DNA of 41,937 nucleotides, from assembly GCA_016192845.1 (NCBI GenBank), contig JACPTI010000038.1:1-41937 (forward strand), read 5' to 3'. Below are positions 1 through 7,315 of the stretch, in pieces. Numbering within the stretch: the stretch's first letter is position 1; each line of letters begins with the position of its first letter. The notes under the pieces were generated by a model that saw only the letters and a program-made list of their open reading frames with translations, was not told the DNA's origin and made no database searches. The stretch comes from Acidobacteriota bacterium. Its GTDB lineage: Bacteria; Acidobacteriota; Vicinamibacteria; Vicinamibacterales; UBA2999. Both the position numbers and the translations under genes were made by a program.

Positions 1-1002
1 CGGCGTGTAGAGATCGATCGGGATGCCGAGCGTGTAGTATGTCGACGCCGAGTAGAAGTCGACGTTCGGGTTCAGCTTCTTCTCGCCCTTGACGATCGCC
101 TCGATGCGCTCCGACATCTCGGACCAGGCGGTCGTCCCCGCGCGGGCGCCGAGCTCGCGCGACATGCGGCGCAGATGCGTGGCGCGCGGATCCTCGGTCC
201 GGTACACCCGGTGCCCGAAGCCGGGGATCTTCTCCTTGCGCGCGAGCTTCGCGCGGATCGCCTGCTCGACGCGATCGGCGCTCGCGTCGGCGCCGAGCGC
301 CAGCAGCATCCGCATGACGTCCGCGTTGGCGCCGCCGTGCAGCGGCCCCTTGAGCGTGCCGATGGCCGCGACGACCGCCGAGTAGATGTCGGTCAGCGTG
401 GCCGCCGCCACCCGCCCGGCGAAGGTGGACGCGTTCAGCTCGTGGTCGGCGTGGAGCGTCAGCGCGATGTCGAACGCCCGGACGGAGGTCGCGTCGGGCC
501 GCTCCCCTTTCAGCATGTAGAGGAAGTTGGCGGCGTGCCCCATCGCCGGGTCCGGCGCAATGGAGCCGCCCCCCGCCTGGAGCCGCCCCCAGGTCGCGAC
601 CACCGACCCGATCTGGGCCGTCAGCCGCACCGCCTTGCGGTACTGCGCCGCCTGGGAGGTCTCGGCCGCCTCGTGATCGTAGTGCGCGAGCGCGGAGGCC
701 ACCGTCCGCAGCGCGTCCATCCCGTCGGCCGGCGGCAGCGACCGCATAAGCCGAACGATCGGCTCCGGCAGCGGCCGCGCCGCCGCCAGCTGCGACTGCA
801 GATCGCCCAGCTCGGCCCGCGTCGGCAGCCGCCGGTGCCACAGCAGATAGCAGACCTCCTCGAACGTGGCCGATCGGGCCAGATCGTGGATGTCGTACCC
901 GCAGTAGGCCAGCACGCCGCGCTCGCCGTCCAGGTAGCAGATCGCCGACGAGGTCGCGACGACGTCTTCGAGGCCGGCCTTCGGCTTGTCGGTCGTCGTC
1001 AT
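1..1002 (-). CDS. gltA: Citrate synthase (3' end cut by window)
   Basis: Condenses acetyl-CoA with oxaloacetate to citrate, the entry step of the TCA cycle, in the cytoplasm. 334 codons are visible with no stop; the family's short form is about 370-380 residues, so roughly 40 are missing beyond base 1. The substrate and catalytic motifs are present: a His in HADHELNAST, the catalytic His in GPLHGGAN, and the catalytic Asp in NVDFYSAS. FGHRVYR is also conserved. The ATG at 1002 overlaps the TGA of the upstream membrane-protein gene in an ATGA junction, so the two are probably co-translated. A 2-methylcitrate synthase activity cannot be excluded from sequence alone. Confidence 0.93.
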   Translation of the reverse strand, partial: MTTTDKPKAGLEDVVATSSAICYLDGERGVLAYCGYDIHDLARSATFEEVCYLLWHRRLPTRAELGDLQSQLAAARPLPEPIVRLMRSLPPADGMDALRTVASALAHYDHEAAETSQAAQYRKAVRLTAQIGSVVATWGRLQAGGGSIAPDPAMGHAANFLYMLKGERPDATSVRAFDIALTLHADHELNASTFAGRVAAATLTDIYSAVVAAIGTLKGPLHGGANADVMRMLLALGADASADRVEQAIRAKLARKEKIPGFGHRVYRTEDPRATHLRRMSRELGARAGTTAWSEMSERIEAIVKGEKKLNPNVDFYSASTYYTLGIPIDLYTP

Positions 1003-1421
1003 GCGGGCACGCCGACCGGCCTGTAGATCGCCCCGACGATGGCGCCGTAGATCGCCAGCTCGACGATCGTGTCGATCACGATTGCCGCGCCGAACGCGGG
1101 GCTGATGGGAAAGACGACGAACTGCCAGACTACACCGAAGCCGATGACGATGAAGGCGACAATCACGCCGAACCGGATTCCTTCCATCACGCCGTTGCCG
1201 CCTTCATACCCCTTTGCGTAGGCGTACGCGAACGCGAAGAAGCCGAGCAGCAGGAACGCGAATCCGATCGGCAGGTTCGCCAGCACCTCCGCGTCGGGCC
1301 TGAGCGCGGCCGCGTTGGCGAGCGCCAGGTCCCTTAGGATCACGCCGTTGACCAGGAACCCAATCCCGATGGAGACGATCCACGCGACGACAGCGGCAGC
1401 GGCAAGGCGCGCGAAGTTCAT
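999..1421 (-). CDS. Small four-helix membrane protein, function unknown
   Basis: 140 residues, mostly hydrophobic, with four likely membrane segments at about residues 7-28, 47-69, 80-103 and 110-133. A short charged loop (KGYEGGNG) lies between the second and third. The ATG at 1421 has a strong GGAGG seven bases upstream. I do not recognise a named family and see no catalytic motif. The stop codon overlaps the start of citrate synthase by four bases, which suggests translational coupling. Whether that reflects a functional link with central carbon metabolism is unknown. Confidence 0.8.
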   Translation of the reverse strand: MNFARLAAAAVVAWIVSIGIGFLVNGVILRDLALANAAALRPDAEVLANLPIGFAFLLLGFFAFAYAYAKGYEGGNGVMEGIRFGVIVAFIVIGFGVVWQFVVFPISPAFGAAIVIDTIVELAIYGAIVGAIYRPVGVPA

Positions 1422-1458
1422 CGGAACCTCCTTGGAAGAGACGGACGGGATTGTAGCG

Positions 1459-2946
1459 CTATTCCTCCACCGGCTTCAGCACGGCGTCGCTCGGCGCGTA
1501 CTGCTGCACGATGGAGAGGAGGCCGGTGTACAGGAACCCGATCTGGAACAGCACCAGGAACGGCACCGTGCCGTAGATGCCGTTGGCGAGCGCGTAGAAG
1601 ACCGTGGCGGTGAAGTAGAGGCCGAGCGCCAGCTCGATCATCGGCTGGACGACGACGCTCTGGCGGTACTTCTTGCCGATCCACTCGTCGGCCTGCCCTT
1701 CGATGCGGTACTTCGGCGTACGCGCGAACTCCGTCTCCTTGCGGAACAGCGCCTCGAGCACCGCGCGCGTGTTGTTCACAGTCAGTCCGATCCCGATCGA
1801 CATCAGAAACGGCAGGTACTTCAGCCGCGTCGTCCAGTCCCTGTGCAGCTCGCGCTGGCACACCATGTAGAAGTTGGCCACCGACGCCGTCGCCGCGAAG
1901 AAGAGCGGCACGTCGATGAGCAGCATCTCGTACCAGCCCATGTTGTAGCGGATGACCATCGACGGCGCCATCAGCACCGACAGCACGCACATGAGCAGGT
2001 AGTTGAAGTTCGCCGTGAGGTGGAAGCACGCCTCCGCCTTGACGCCGAGCGGCAGGTTCGACCGCAGGATCTGCGGCAGCACCTTGCGGCACGTCTGGAT
2101 CGACCCCTTCGCCCAGCGGTGCTGCTGCGATTTGAAGGCGTTCATCTCGACCGGCACCTCGGCCGGCGCGACCAGATCCGGGAGGAACACGAACTTCCAG
2201 CCGCGCAGCTGCGCGCGGTAGCTCAGATCGAGATCCTCGGTGAGCGTGTCGTGCTGCCAGCCGCCCGCGTCGGGGATCGCCGCCCGCCGCCAGATGCCGG
2301 CGGTGCCGTTGAAATTGAAGAAGAAGCCCGCCCGGTTGCGCGACCCGTGCTCGAGCACGAAGTGGCCGTCGAGGAGAATCGCCTGGATCTTCGTGAGCAG
2401 CGAGTAGTCCTCGTTGATGTGGCCCCAGCGCGCCTGCACCATCGCGACCTTCGAATCGGTGAAGTAGTGAATGGTGCGGCGCAGAAAATCAGGCGGCGGG
2501 ATGAAATCGGCGTCGAAGATCGCGATGTACTCGCCGGTGGCCGCCCGGAGGCCCGCCTCGAGCGCGCCGGCCTTGAAGCCGCGGCGGTCGCTGCGGTGCG
2601 TGTAGGTGATGTCGATGCCGGCCGCCGCGTGCCGCCGGACCGCGCGCTGCGCAATGGCGGCCGTCTCGTCGGCGGAGTCGTCCAGGACCTGGACTTGGAG
2701 CAGCTCACGAGGATAGTCGAGCCGGCACACCGCATCGATGAGCCGGTCGGCGACGTACATCTCGTTGTAAATCGGAAGCTGGACGGTGACCAAGGGCAGC
2801 GCGTCGAACGATCCGGCCGGAACCGGCTGCCGATCCTTGGTCTTCATGTACAAGTAGACCAGGTAGTAGCGGTGCCACCCATACACGGCGAGAATGACCA
2901 GGACGAAGAAATACGTCGCGAGCGTGAGCGTTTCGAGGGGCGTCAT
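1459..2946 (-). CDS. Processive family 2 glycosyltransferase (cellulose/mannan synthase-like)
   Basis: Membrane glycosyltransferase of the CesA/CslA type, likely polymerising a beta-linked polysaccharide or glycosylating a lipid at the inner membrane. Counting from the ATG at 2946 (495 residues), the GT2 catalytic set is complete: DD at about 89-90, DAD at 145-147, TED at 236-238 and QQHRW at 274-278. One hydrophobic segment lies at the N terminus and several after residue 300, as in synthases with a cytosolic catalytic domain. A TTG at 2958 would add four residues; neither start has a convincing ribosome site. No PilZ domain, BcsB partner or cellulase lies nearby, so the product is unknown. 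Confidence 0.85.
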   Translation of the reverse strand: MTPLETLTLATYFFVLVILAVYGWHRYYLVYLYMKTKDRQPVPAGSFDALPLVTVQLPIYNEMYVADRLIDAVCRLDYPRELLQVQVLDDSADETAAIAQRAVRRHAAAGIDITYTHRSDRRGFKAGALEAGLRAATGEYIAIFDADFIPPPDFLRRTIHYFTDSKVAMVQARWGHINEDYSLLTKIQAILLDGHFVLEHGSRNRAGFFFNFNGTAGIWRRAAIPDAGGWQHDTLTEDLDLSYRAQLRGWKFVFLPDLVAPAEVPVEMNAFKSQQHRWAKGSIQTCRKVLPQILRSNLPLGVKAEACFHLTANFNYLLMCVLSVLMAPSMVIRYNMGWYEMLLIDVPLFFAATASVANFYMVCQRELHRDWTTRLKYLPFLMSIGIGLTVNNTRAVLEALFRKETEFARTPKYRIEGQADEWIGKKYRQSVVVQPMIELALGLYFTATVFYALANGIYGTVPFLVLFQIGFLYTGLLSIVQQYAPSDAVLKPVEE

Positions 2947-2981
2947 ACGGTGGGACAACCCACAGCCGGCACGATGCCATG

Positions 2982-2987
2982 ATTATA
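2982..2987 (-). promoter_or_regulatory. Candidate -10 box for the GT2 gene
   Basis: On the minus strand the hexamer TATAAT, a perfect -10 match, lies about 36 bases before the glycosyltransferase ATG in the short divergent gap with larB. No good -35 hexamer is seen at 17-18 bases spacing. On the plus strand the same spot reads TATACT, so it could be shared by larB. Confidence 0.3.
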
Positions 2988-3036
2988 CTGCCACGCTAAA
3001 CGCTGGCTTTGGGCTTCCGGCGTCGGGCTTTCGGCT

Positions 3037-3795
3037 ATGAACGATTCTGAGCTGCGGGACCTGCTCCAGCGCGTGCGCGAGGGCGGCCTGGATCCGTCGG
3101 CGGCGGCCGCGCGGATCCTGACCGCGATGCGCGCCGCGCCGTTCATCGACATCGGCTTCGCGCGCGTCGATCTCCACCGCGAGGTGCGGCAGGGGTTTCC
3201 GGAGGTCGTGCTGGGACTCGGCAAGACACCCGCCCAGATTGCGGCGATTGCGGAAAAAATCGCGGCGCGCGGCCAGACGCTGCTCGTCACGCGCGCGCAG
3301 CCTGAGGCGTACGACGCCGTGCGCGCGCTCGTCCCGGGCGCGGTGTATCACCCCGACGCGCGCGCGATCACGTTCGCCCAGGGCCGGGTCGAAGCGGGGC
3401 GCGGCACGATCGCGATCGTCTGCGCGGGCACGTCCGACCTGCCGGTGGCGGAGGAAGCGGCGGTGACCGCCGCCGTGATGGGCAACCGCATCGACCGCCT
3501 GTACGACGTCGGCGTCGCGGGGCTGCACCGGCTGCTCGCGGAGCACGAACGGATTCAGAACGCGCGCGTCGTGGTGGTGGTCGCCGGCATGGAGGGCGCG
3601 CTGCCGAGCGTCGTCGCCGGGCTCGTGCAGGTGCCCGTCATCGCGGTGCCCACGAGCGTCGGCTACGGCGCGAGCTTCGCCGGCATCGCCCCCCTGCTCG
3701 CGATGCTCAACAGCTGCGCGAACGGCATCGCGGTCGTGAACATCGACAACGGCTTCGGCGCCGCCTGCATGGCGAGCTTGATCAATCACCTGTAG
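3037..3795 (+). CDS. larB: LarB, nickel-pincer cofactor carboxylase/hydrolase
   Basis: Carboxylates the pyridinium ring of nicotinic acid adenine dinucleotide and hydrolyses the phosphoanhydride, the first step of nickel-pincer nucleotide cofactor synthesis for lactate racemase-type enzymes. The 252-residue protein has the AIR-carboxylase (PurE-like) fold in its second half. Visible conserved segments include CAGTSDLPVAEEA, YDVGVAGLHR, VVAGMEGALPSV, PTSVGYGASF and the C-terminal NIDNGFGAA. Length is typical. The partners larC and larE and a LarA-type enzyme are not in this window, so any such pathway would be completed elsewhere. The start is supported by conservation more than by a clear ribosome site. 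Confidence 0.92.
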   Translation: MNDSELRDLLQRVREGGLDPSAAAARILTAMRAAPFIDIGFARVDLHREVRQGFPEVVLGLGKTPAQIAAIAEKIAARGQTLLVTRAQPEAYDAVRALVPGAVYHPDARAITFAQGRVEAGRGTIAIVCAGTSDLPVAEEAAVTAAVMGNRIDRLYDVGVAGLHRLLAEHERIQNARVVVVVAGMEGALPSVVAGLVQVPVIAVPTSVGYGASFAGIAPLLAMLNSCANGIAVVNIDNGFGAACMASLINHL

Positions 3796-3803
3796 GACGC
3801 CCA

Positions 3804-3830
3804 AGGCGCCTCGGGGTGCCCGTGGCGCCT
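3804..3830 (+). terminator. GC hairpin after larB, possible terminator
   Basis: AGGCGCC (3804-3810) and GGCGCCT (3824-3830) form a 7-base-pair stem with a 13-base loop, 9 bases past the larB stop and between convergent genes. There is no T-run, so intrinsic termination is doubtful. Confidence 0.3.
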
Positions 3831-3864
3831 GCGGCGCTGTGACCGCCGAGTGCCCGCAACACCT

Positions 3865-3893
3865 TTGCGCGCACCACGACGGAGCGGTATGAT
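3865..3893 (+). promoter_or_regulatory. Candidate plus-strand promoter
   Basis: TTGCGC (3865-3870), 17 bases, then TATGAT (3888-3893). It is followed by AGAGAGG five bases before an ATG at 3932. The 86-codon frame starting there (3932-4192) has no recognisable protein features and lies antisense to the NHLP-like gene. This may be a remnant, a small-RNA or antisense promoter, or chance. Confidence 0.3.
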
Positions 3894-3913
3894 GCCCGCC
3901 CGAGCGCGGCGGC

Positions 3914-4132
3914 TCACCAAGAGAGGACAACATGGAGCGTCGATGCGATTGGCGGGGCCTGTCTGTCGGCCTCACAGACCACGACGCCCCGGTCGAGCCG
4001 CACGGCGCCGCCTGTCACGCGCCTGAGTTCCCGTTCGATCGTCCGTCTGGGGTTTCTGAGCAGTCGGCGTCTGAAGCGATCGTCCTCCCAGGCGCGCCTC
4101 ACCACGAGCGACTCGAGTTCTCTTCTGCTCAT
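3914..4132 (-). CDS. Small NHLP-like leader-peptide-family protein
   Basis: A 72-residue protein resembling the nitrile hydratase alpha-type leader peptide (NHLP) family, known as leaders of ribosomally made, modified peptides. The helical signature is clear: LESLVVRRAW, then EDDRFRRRLLRNPRRTIERE. In the family this is an Ala-Trp-Lys-Asp-x-x-Phe...Leu-Leu-x-(Asp)Pro pattern. A beta-rich segment follows and ends HVVLSW, where family members usually end in V-L-P. The stop comes at once, so no core peptide follows. ATG 4132 has GAGG nine bases upstream; an ATG at 4141 would add three residues. It lies 46 bases after the NHL-repeat gene on the same strand. No maturase or peptidase-transporter is nearby, so it may be an orphan leader or a nitrile hydratase-derived remnant. 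Confidence 0.6.
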   Translation of the reverse strand: MSRRELESLVVRRAWEDDRFRRRLLRNPRRTIERELRRVTGGAVRLDRGVVVCEADRQAPPIASTLHVVLSW

Positions 4133-4178
4133 GCCTGCCATCCTCACACTGCAGGCGCCCCCAGGCACTTCAGGCATC

Positions 4179-5357
4179 CTACGGCGTCGTGACCGCCGCG
4201 TACCCGGGGTTCTGCGGCTTGCCGAGCCCCGTGTAGCGCAGCCGGTAATACCGCTGCCCCTCGTTGACCTCACCCACGTACAGGTTGCCCTTCGAGTCGG
4301 GCTGCGACGCGAGGCTGTGCAGGTGGAAGAACTGCCGGGCGTTGTGGCCGCCCTGGCCGCCAAAGGACGACAGCGGCGTCATCGACGCGCGGTCGAGCGT
4401 CAGCAACACCTTGTTCGATCCATCCGCCACGAACAAGTAGCGCTGCTGCGGATCCCGCGAAAGGGCGAAGTTGTGGACGGTGCCCTCGTTCTGCAGCGTG
4501 TCGCGGTTGATGAACACCTCCCGGACGAACGATCCATCGAGCTTGAACACCTGGATCCGGTTGTTCGATCGATCGCCAACGTACACGAGGCCGTCGTTCG
4601 AGACCACCACCGAGTGCACCGGGTTGTGGAAAGACGGTTGCGGCGGCCCGACGATGAGCTCCGGCCGCTGGGGGAATTTGTAGGTATCGTCGGGCGGCTT
4701 GCCGTACGCACCCCAGTGCCGCTTGTACGCACCGGTGTCGGCGTCGAAGACGATGACGCGGCGGTTCGTGTAGCCGTCGGCGACGAACAGCTCGTTGGTC
4801 TTGGGAAAGACCACCATGGCGGCGGCGCCGTAGACGTTGGCCGTATCGTTGCTCCCCTTGCTCTGATTGCGCCTGCCGATCTGCAGGAGGAACTTCCCCG
4901 TGTTCGTGAACTTCAGGATGTGGTTGTCGCCCTTGCCGTTGCCGGCCACCCAGATGTTCCCCTTGTAGTCGGCGTACACGCCGTGCTCGGTCGTCGGCCA
5001 CTCATAGGCATCGCTCGGGCCGCCGAACGCCCGGACGAAGCGGCCGTTCTGATCGAACTCGAGGATGGGCGGCGCCGGCGTGCAGCAGCGCGCCGCCGGC
5101 GGGGTGAGCGCGGCCGAGCGCTCGCCGGGTGAGACGCTCGCCGGGCGGTGCGCGATCCACGTGTGGTCGCGGTCGTCCACGCTGATGCCGCCGACCTGTC
5201 CGGTCGTCCAGCGGTTCGGCAGGTCCTGGAAGAACAGCGGGTCCCAGTCGAAGTTCGGCACGCCGCCGTCGGTCTGCGCCGCGGGATGCTGGGACGCCAG
5301 CGAACCGACGCCGATCGCGAGGGCAAGAAGACAGGATGCGGACAGGAGATGTTTCAT
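4179..5357 (-). CDS. Secreted NHL-repeat beta-propeller protein
   Basis: 392 residues with a Sec signal peptide (MKHLLSASCLLALAIGVGSL, probable cleavage near SQHPAAQ). The rest is an NHL-repeat six-bladed propeller: recurrent blades carry YVGDRSNNRIQVF, LFVADGYTNRRVIVF, IWVAGNGKGDNHILKF and NLYVGEVNEGQRYYR. Proteins of this type act as extracytoplasmic binding scaffolds or as peptidylglycine lyase-like folds; no catalytic set is evident here, so the ligand is unknown. The ATG at 5357 is chosen because GGAG lies upstream and the signal peptide starts there; an upstream in-frame start would place about 27 non-signal residues before it. The NHLP-like gene follows 46 bases downstream. Confidence 0.85.
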   Translation of the reverse strand: MKHLLSASCLLALAIGVGSLASQHPAAQTDGGVPNFDWDPLFFQDLPNRWTTGQVGGISVDDRDHTWIAHRPASVSPGERSAALTPPAARCCTPAPPILEFDQNGRFVRAFGGPSDAYEWPTTEHGVYADYKGNIWVAGNGKGDNHILKFTNTGKFLLQIGRRNQSKGSNDTANVYGAAAMVVFPKTNELFVADGYTNRRVIVFDADTGAYKRHWGAYGKPPDDTYKFPQRPELIVGPPQPSFHNPVHSVVVSNDGLVYVGDRSNNRIQVFKLDGSFVREVFINRDTLQNEGTVHNFALSRDPQQRYLFVADGSNKVLLTLDRASMTPLSSFGGQGGHNARQFFHLHSLASQPDSKGNLYVGEVNEGQRYYRLRYTGLGKPQNPGYAAVTTP

Positions 5358-5558
5358 GGACGGCTCCGGGCGGATTTCGCCGACGTGGCGCTTGGCGAGA
5401 TGTGGCGGAACCTTAAGTCCGCAAGGGATGAATGTCAATGGGCCGCACCGCCGCGGATTGGAGCGCGAGCCGCCGGATCGCCACGGCTTTCTGCCGCGAC
5501 CGATTTACCCGGTGGAACGCTCTTGAATTGGCGTAGAATCCGCTCGCGAGGTGCGCCC

Positions 5559-6773
5559 ATGAAGCACGCTGCTGGAACGAGCCGCCGGCACATCCTGCGA
5601 GTTGGCGCGGCGGCCATCGGGGGAGGGCTGCTGGCCGAGCAGAAGACCCGGGCGCTTGAAACCCCGGGCAGGCTGGGGGCCCCGCTCGGCCCTTATGGAG
5701 ACCGGTCGCCGTTCGAGAAGGCGGTCCGCTGGCGGCGGGAGACGAGGACGCCGGAGACGGGTTCCAGCTTCACGCCGTTGCAGGACTCGGTCGGCACGCT
5801 GACGCCGTCCTCCCTGCACTACGAGCGACATCACGCCGGGATTCCCACCATCGATCCGGCCCGGCATCGGTTGGTGATTCACGGCCTCGTGGATCGGCCG
5901 CTCTCCTTGTCGGTGGCGGAGATCCGGCGCCTCCCCTCGGTGACGCGCATCATGGTTCTCGAATGCGGCGGCAACAGCTCATCGGAGTGGGCCGCGAGCA
6001 CGGCGCCGGACGTGCAGCGCAGCTTCGGCCTCGTCAGCTGCAGCGAGTGGACCGGCGTCCCGCTGTCGCTGCTCCTCGCCGAAGTTGGCGTCCGGCCGGG
6101 GGCGAGCTGGGTCATCGCGGAAGGGGCGGACGCGTGCCGCATGGAGCGCAGCATTCCGCTTGCGAAGGCGCTGGGCGACTCCCTCGTTGCCTATGGACAG
6201 AACGGCGAAGCCCTTCGGCCCGCGCAAGGATACCCGCTGCGCCTGCTGAATCCGGGGTGGGAGGGCAACACGAGCGTGAAGTGGCTTCACAGCCTGAAGC
6301 TGACCGATCAGCCGTACATGGCGAGAGACGAGACTTCCAAGTACTCGGACCTGATGCCGGACGGCAAGGCGCGGATCTTCACGTATCAAATGGAGGCCAA
6401 GTCTGTCATCACTTTTCCTTCGGGAGGGCAGACCCTGCCGGGTCCGGGTCCGTACGAGCTGACCGGCCTCGCCTGGTCCGGGCGCGGGCGAATCGAGCGC
6501 GTCGAGATCACGACCGACGGCGGGAAGAGCTGGGTGCACGCGAAGCTGCAGGAGCCGCGGCTTCCCCTGGCATTCACGCGCTTCCGCCTGCCCTGGCGTT
6601 TCGATGGGCACGAAGCCGTGATTGCCTCGAGGGCGATCGACGAGAGCGGCTACATCCAGCCCTCGCCCGAAGCGCTGATTGCCGTGCGAGGAACCAATTC
6701 GGTCTATCACTTCAACGGAATGAAGTTCTGGCGAGTGCGCGCCGACGGAACGGTGACCAATGTGGAAGGGTAG
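5559..6773 (+). CDS. soxC: SoxC-like sulfite dehydrogenase molybdopterin subunit
   Basis: A 404-residue periplasmic molybdenum-cofactor enzyme of the sulfite oxidase family, closest in style to SoxC, which oxidises sulfane or sulfite sulfur with a cytochrome partner. The N terminus has a twin-arginine signal (SRRHILRVGAAAIGGG), consistent with export of a folded cofactor protein. The Mo-ligating Cys is in LECGGNSSSEW, about C136. A dimerisation Mo-co domain follows (YELTGLAWSGRG, VEITTDGGKSW, and FNGMKFWRV near the end). The next gene, a cytochrome c, starts 14 bases before this stop, as expected for a SoxCD or SorAB pair. No soxAXYZB genes are in view, so a stand-alone sulfite dehydrogenase is the safer reading. 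Confidence 0.88.
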   Translation: MKHAAGTSRRHILRVGAAAIGGGLLAEQKTRALETPGRLGAPLGPYGDRSPFEKAVRWRRETRTPETGSSFTPLQDSVGTLTPSSLHYERHHAGIPTIDPARHRLVIHGLVDRPLSLSVAEIRRLPSVTRIMVLECGGNSSSEWAASTAPDVQRSFGLVSCSEWTGVPLSLLLAEVGVRPGASWVIAEGADACRMERSIPLAKALGDSLVAYGQNGEALRPAQGYPLRLLNPGWEGNTSVKWLHSLKLTDQPYMARDETSKYSDLMPDGKARIFTYQMEAKSVITFPSGGQTLPGPGPYELTGLAWSGRGRIERVEITTDGGKSWVHAKLQEPRLPLAFTRFRLPWRFDGHEAVIASRAIDESGYIQPSPEALIAVRGTNSVYHFNGMKFWRVRADGTVTNVEG

Positions 6774-7308
6774 CGCGCTCGTCCTGGTGTGGGCGCTTGC
6801 GGTCCCGCTGGCGGCGCAGTCGCCGGCCTTTGGCGTGGGGCGGCCTGCCACGCCGGAGGAGATCCGCGACCTGGGAGCCGCGATTGGGCCCAACGGGGAC
6901 GGGTTGCCCGAAGGCTCGGGGACGGTCGCGGCGGGACGAGCGGTGTTCGCCGCACAGTGTTCCCGGTGCCACGGGCCCAAGGGTGAAGGCGATGTGGGGC
7001 CGCCGCTGGTGGGCGGGCAAGGTACCCTTCGAACCGCGAAACCGCTCAAGACGGTGGGAAGCTTCTGGCCCTATGCGACGACCCTGTGGGACTACGTCAA
7101 TCGCGCGATGCCCTTCGATCAGCCTGGTCTGTTGAAGCCGCGGGAGGTCTACGCGGTGGTCGCCTATATTCTGAACCTCAACGGCATCATCGGGGACGCG
7201 GCGGTCATGGATGCGAAGAGCCTGCCGCAGGTGAGGATGCCGAACCGCGACGGCTTCGTCGCCGACCCGCGCCCCGACGTGGGCGACACGGCCAGGAAGC
7301 CGAACTAG
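6760..7308 (+). CDS. SoxD-like periplasmic cytochrome c
   Basis: A 182-residue exported class I cytochrome c, the presumed electron acceptor of the upstream SoxC-like enzyme. Residues 1-20 form a signal peptide ending LAAQ. The haem attachment site is CSRCH at about 67-71. NRAMPFDQPG, around residue 115, offers the likely axial Met. The segments KTVGSFWPYATTLWDYV and the C-terminal RMPNRDGFV are typical of SoxD-like cytochromes. Only one haem site is present, whereas classical SoxD has two. The reading frame overlaps the end of soxC by 14 bases, which implies co-translation. Confidence 0.88.
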   Translation: MWKGSALVLVWALAVPLAAQSPAFGVGRPATPEEIRDLGAAIGPNGDGLPEGSGTVAAGRAVFAAQCSRCHGPKGEGDVGPPLVGGQGTLRTAKPLKTVGSFWPYATTLWDYVNRAMPFDQPGLLKPREVYAVVAYILNLNGIIGDAAVMDAKSLPQVRMPNRDGFVADPRPDVGDTARKPN

Positions 7309-7315
7309 ACCCGAA

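Noticed and set aside
1315..2982. Long plus-strand open frame opposite the GT2 gene
   Set aside because: Arg/His/Glu/Val-rich composition typical of the antisense of a GC-rich gene; no motifs, while the minus strand has a complete catalytic set.
3932..4192. 86-codon plus-strand frame with a good ribosome site
   Set aside because: No protein-like pattern; the opposite strand has a recognisable leader-family sequence. The promoter-like signals are kept as a finding.
3914..5357. A full modified-peptide gene cluster
   Set aside because: Only a leader-like gene and an NHL-repeat protein are present; no cyclodehydratase, lanthionine synthetase, radical SAM maturase or peptidase-transporter is adjacent.
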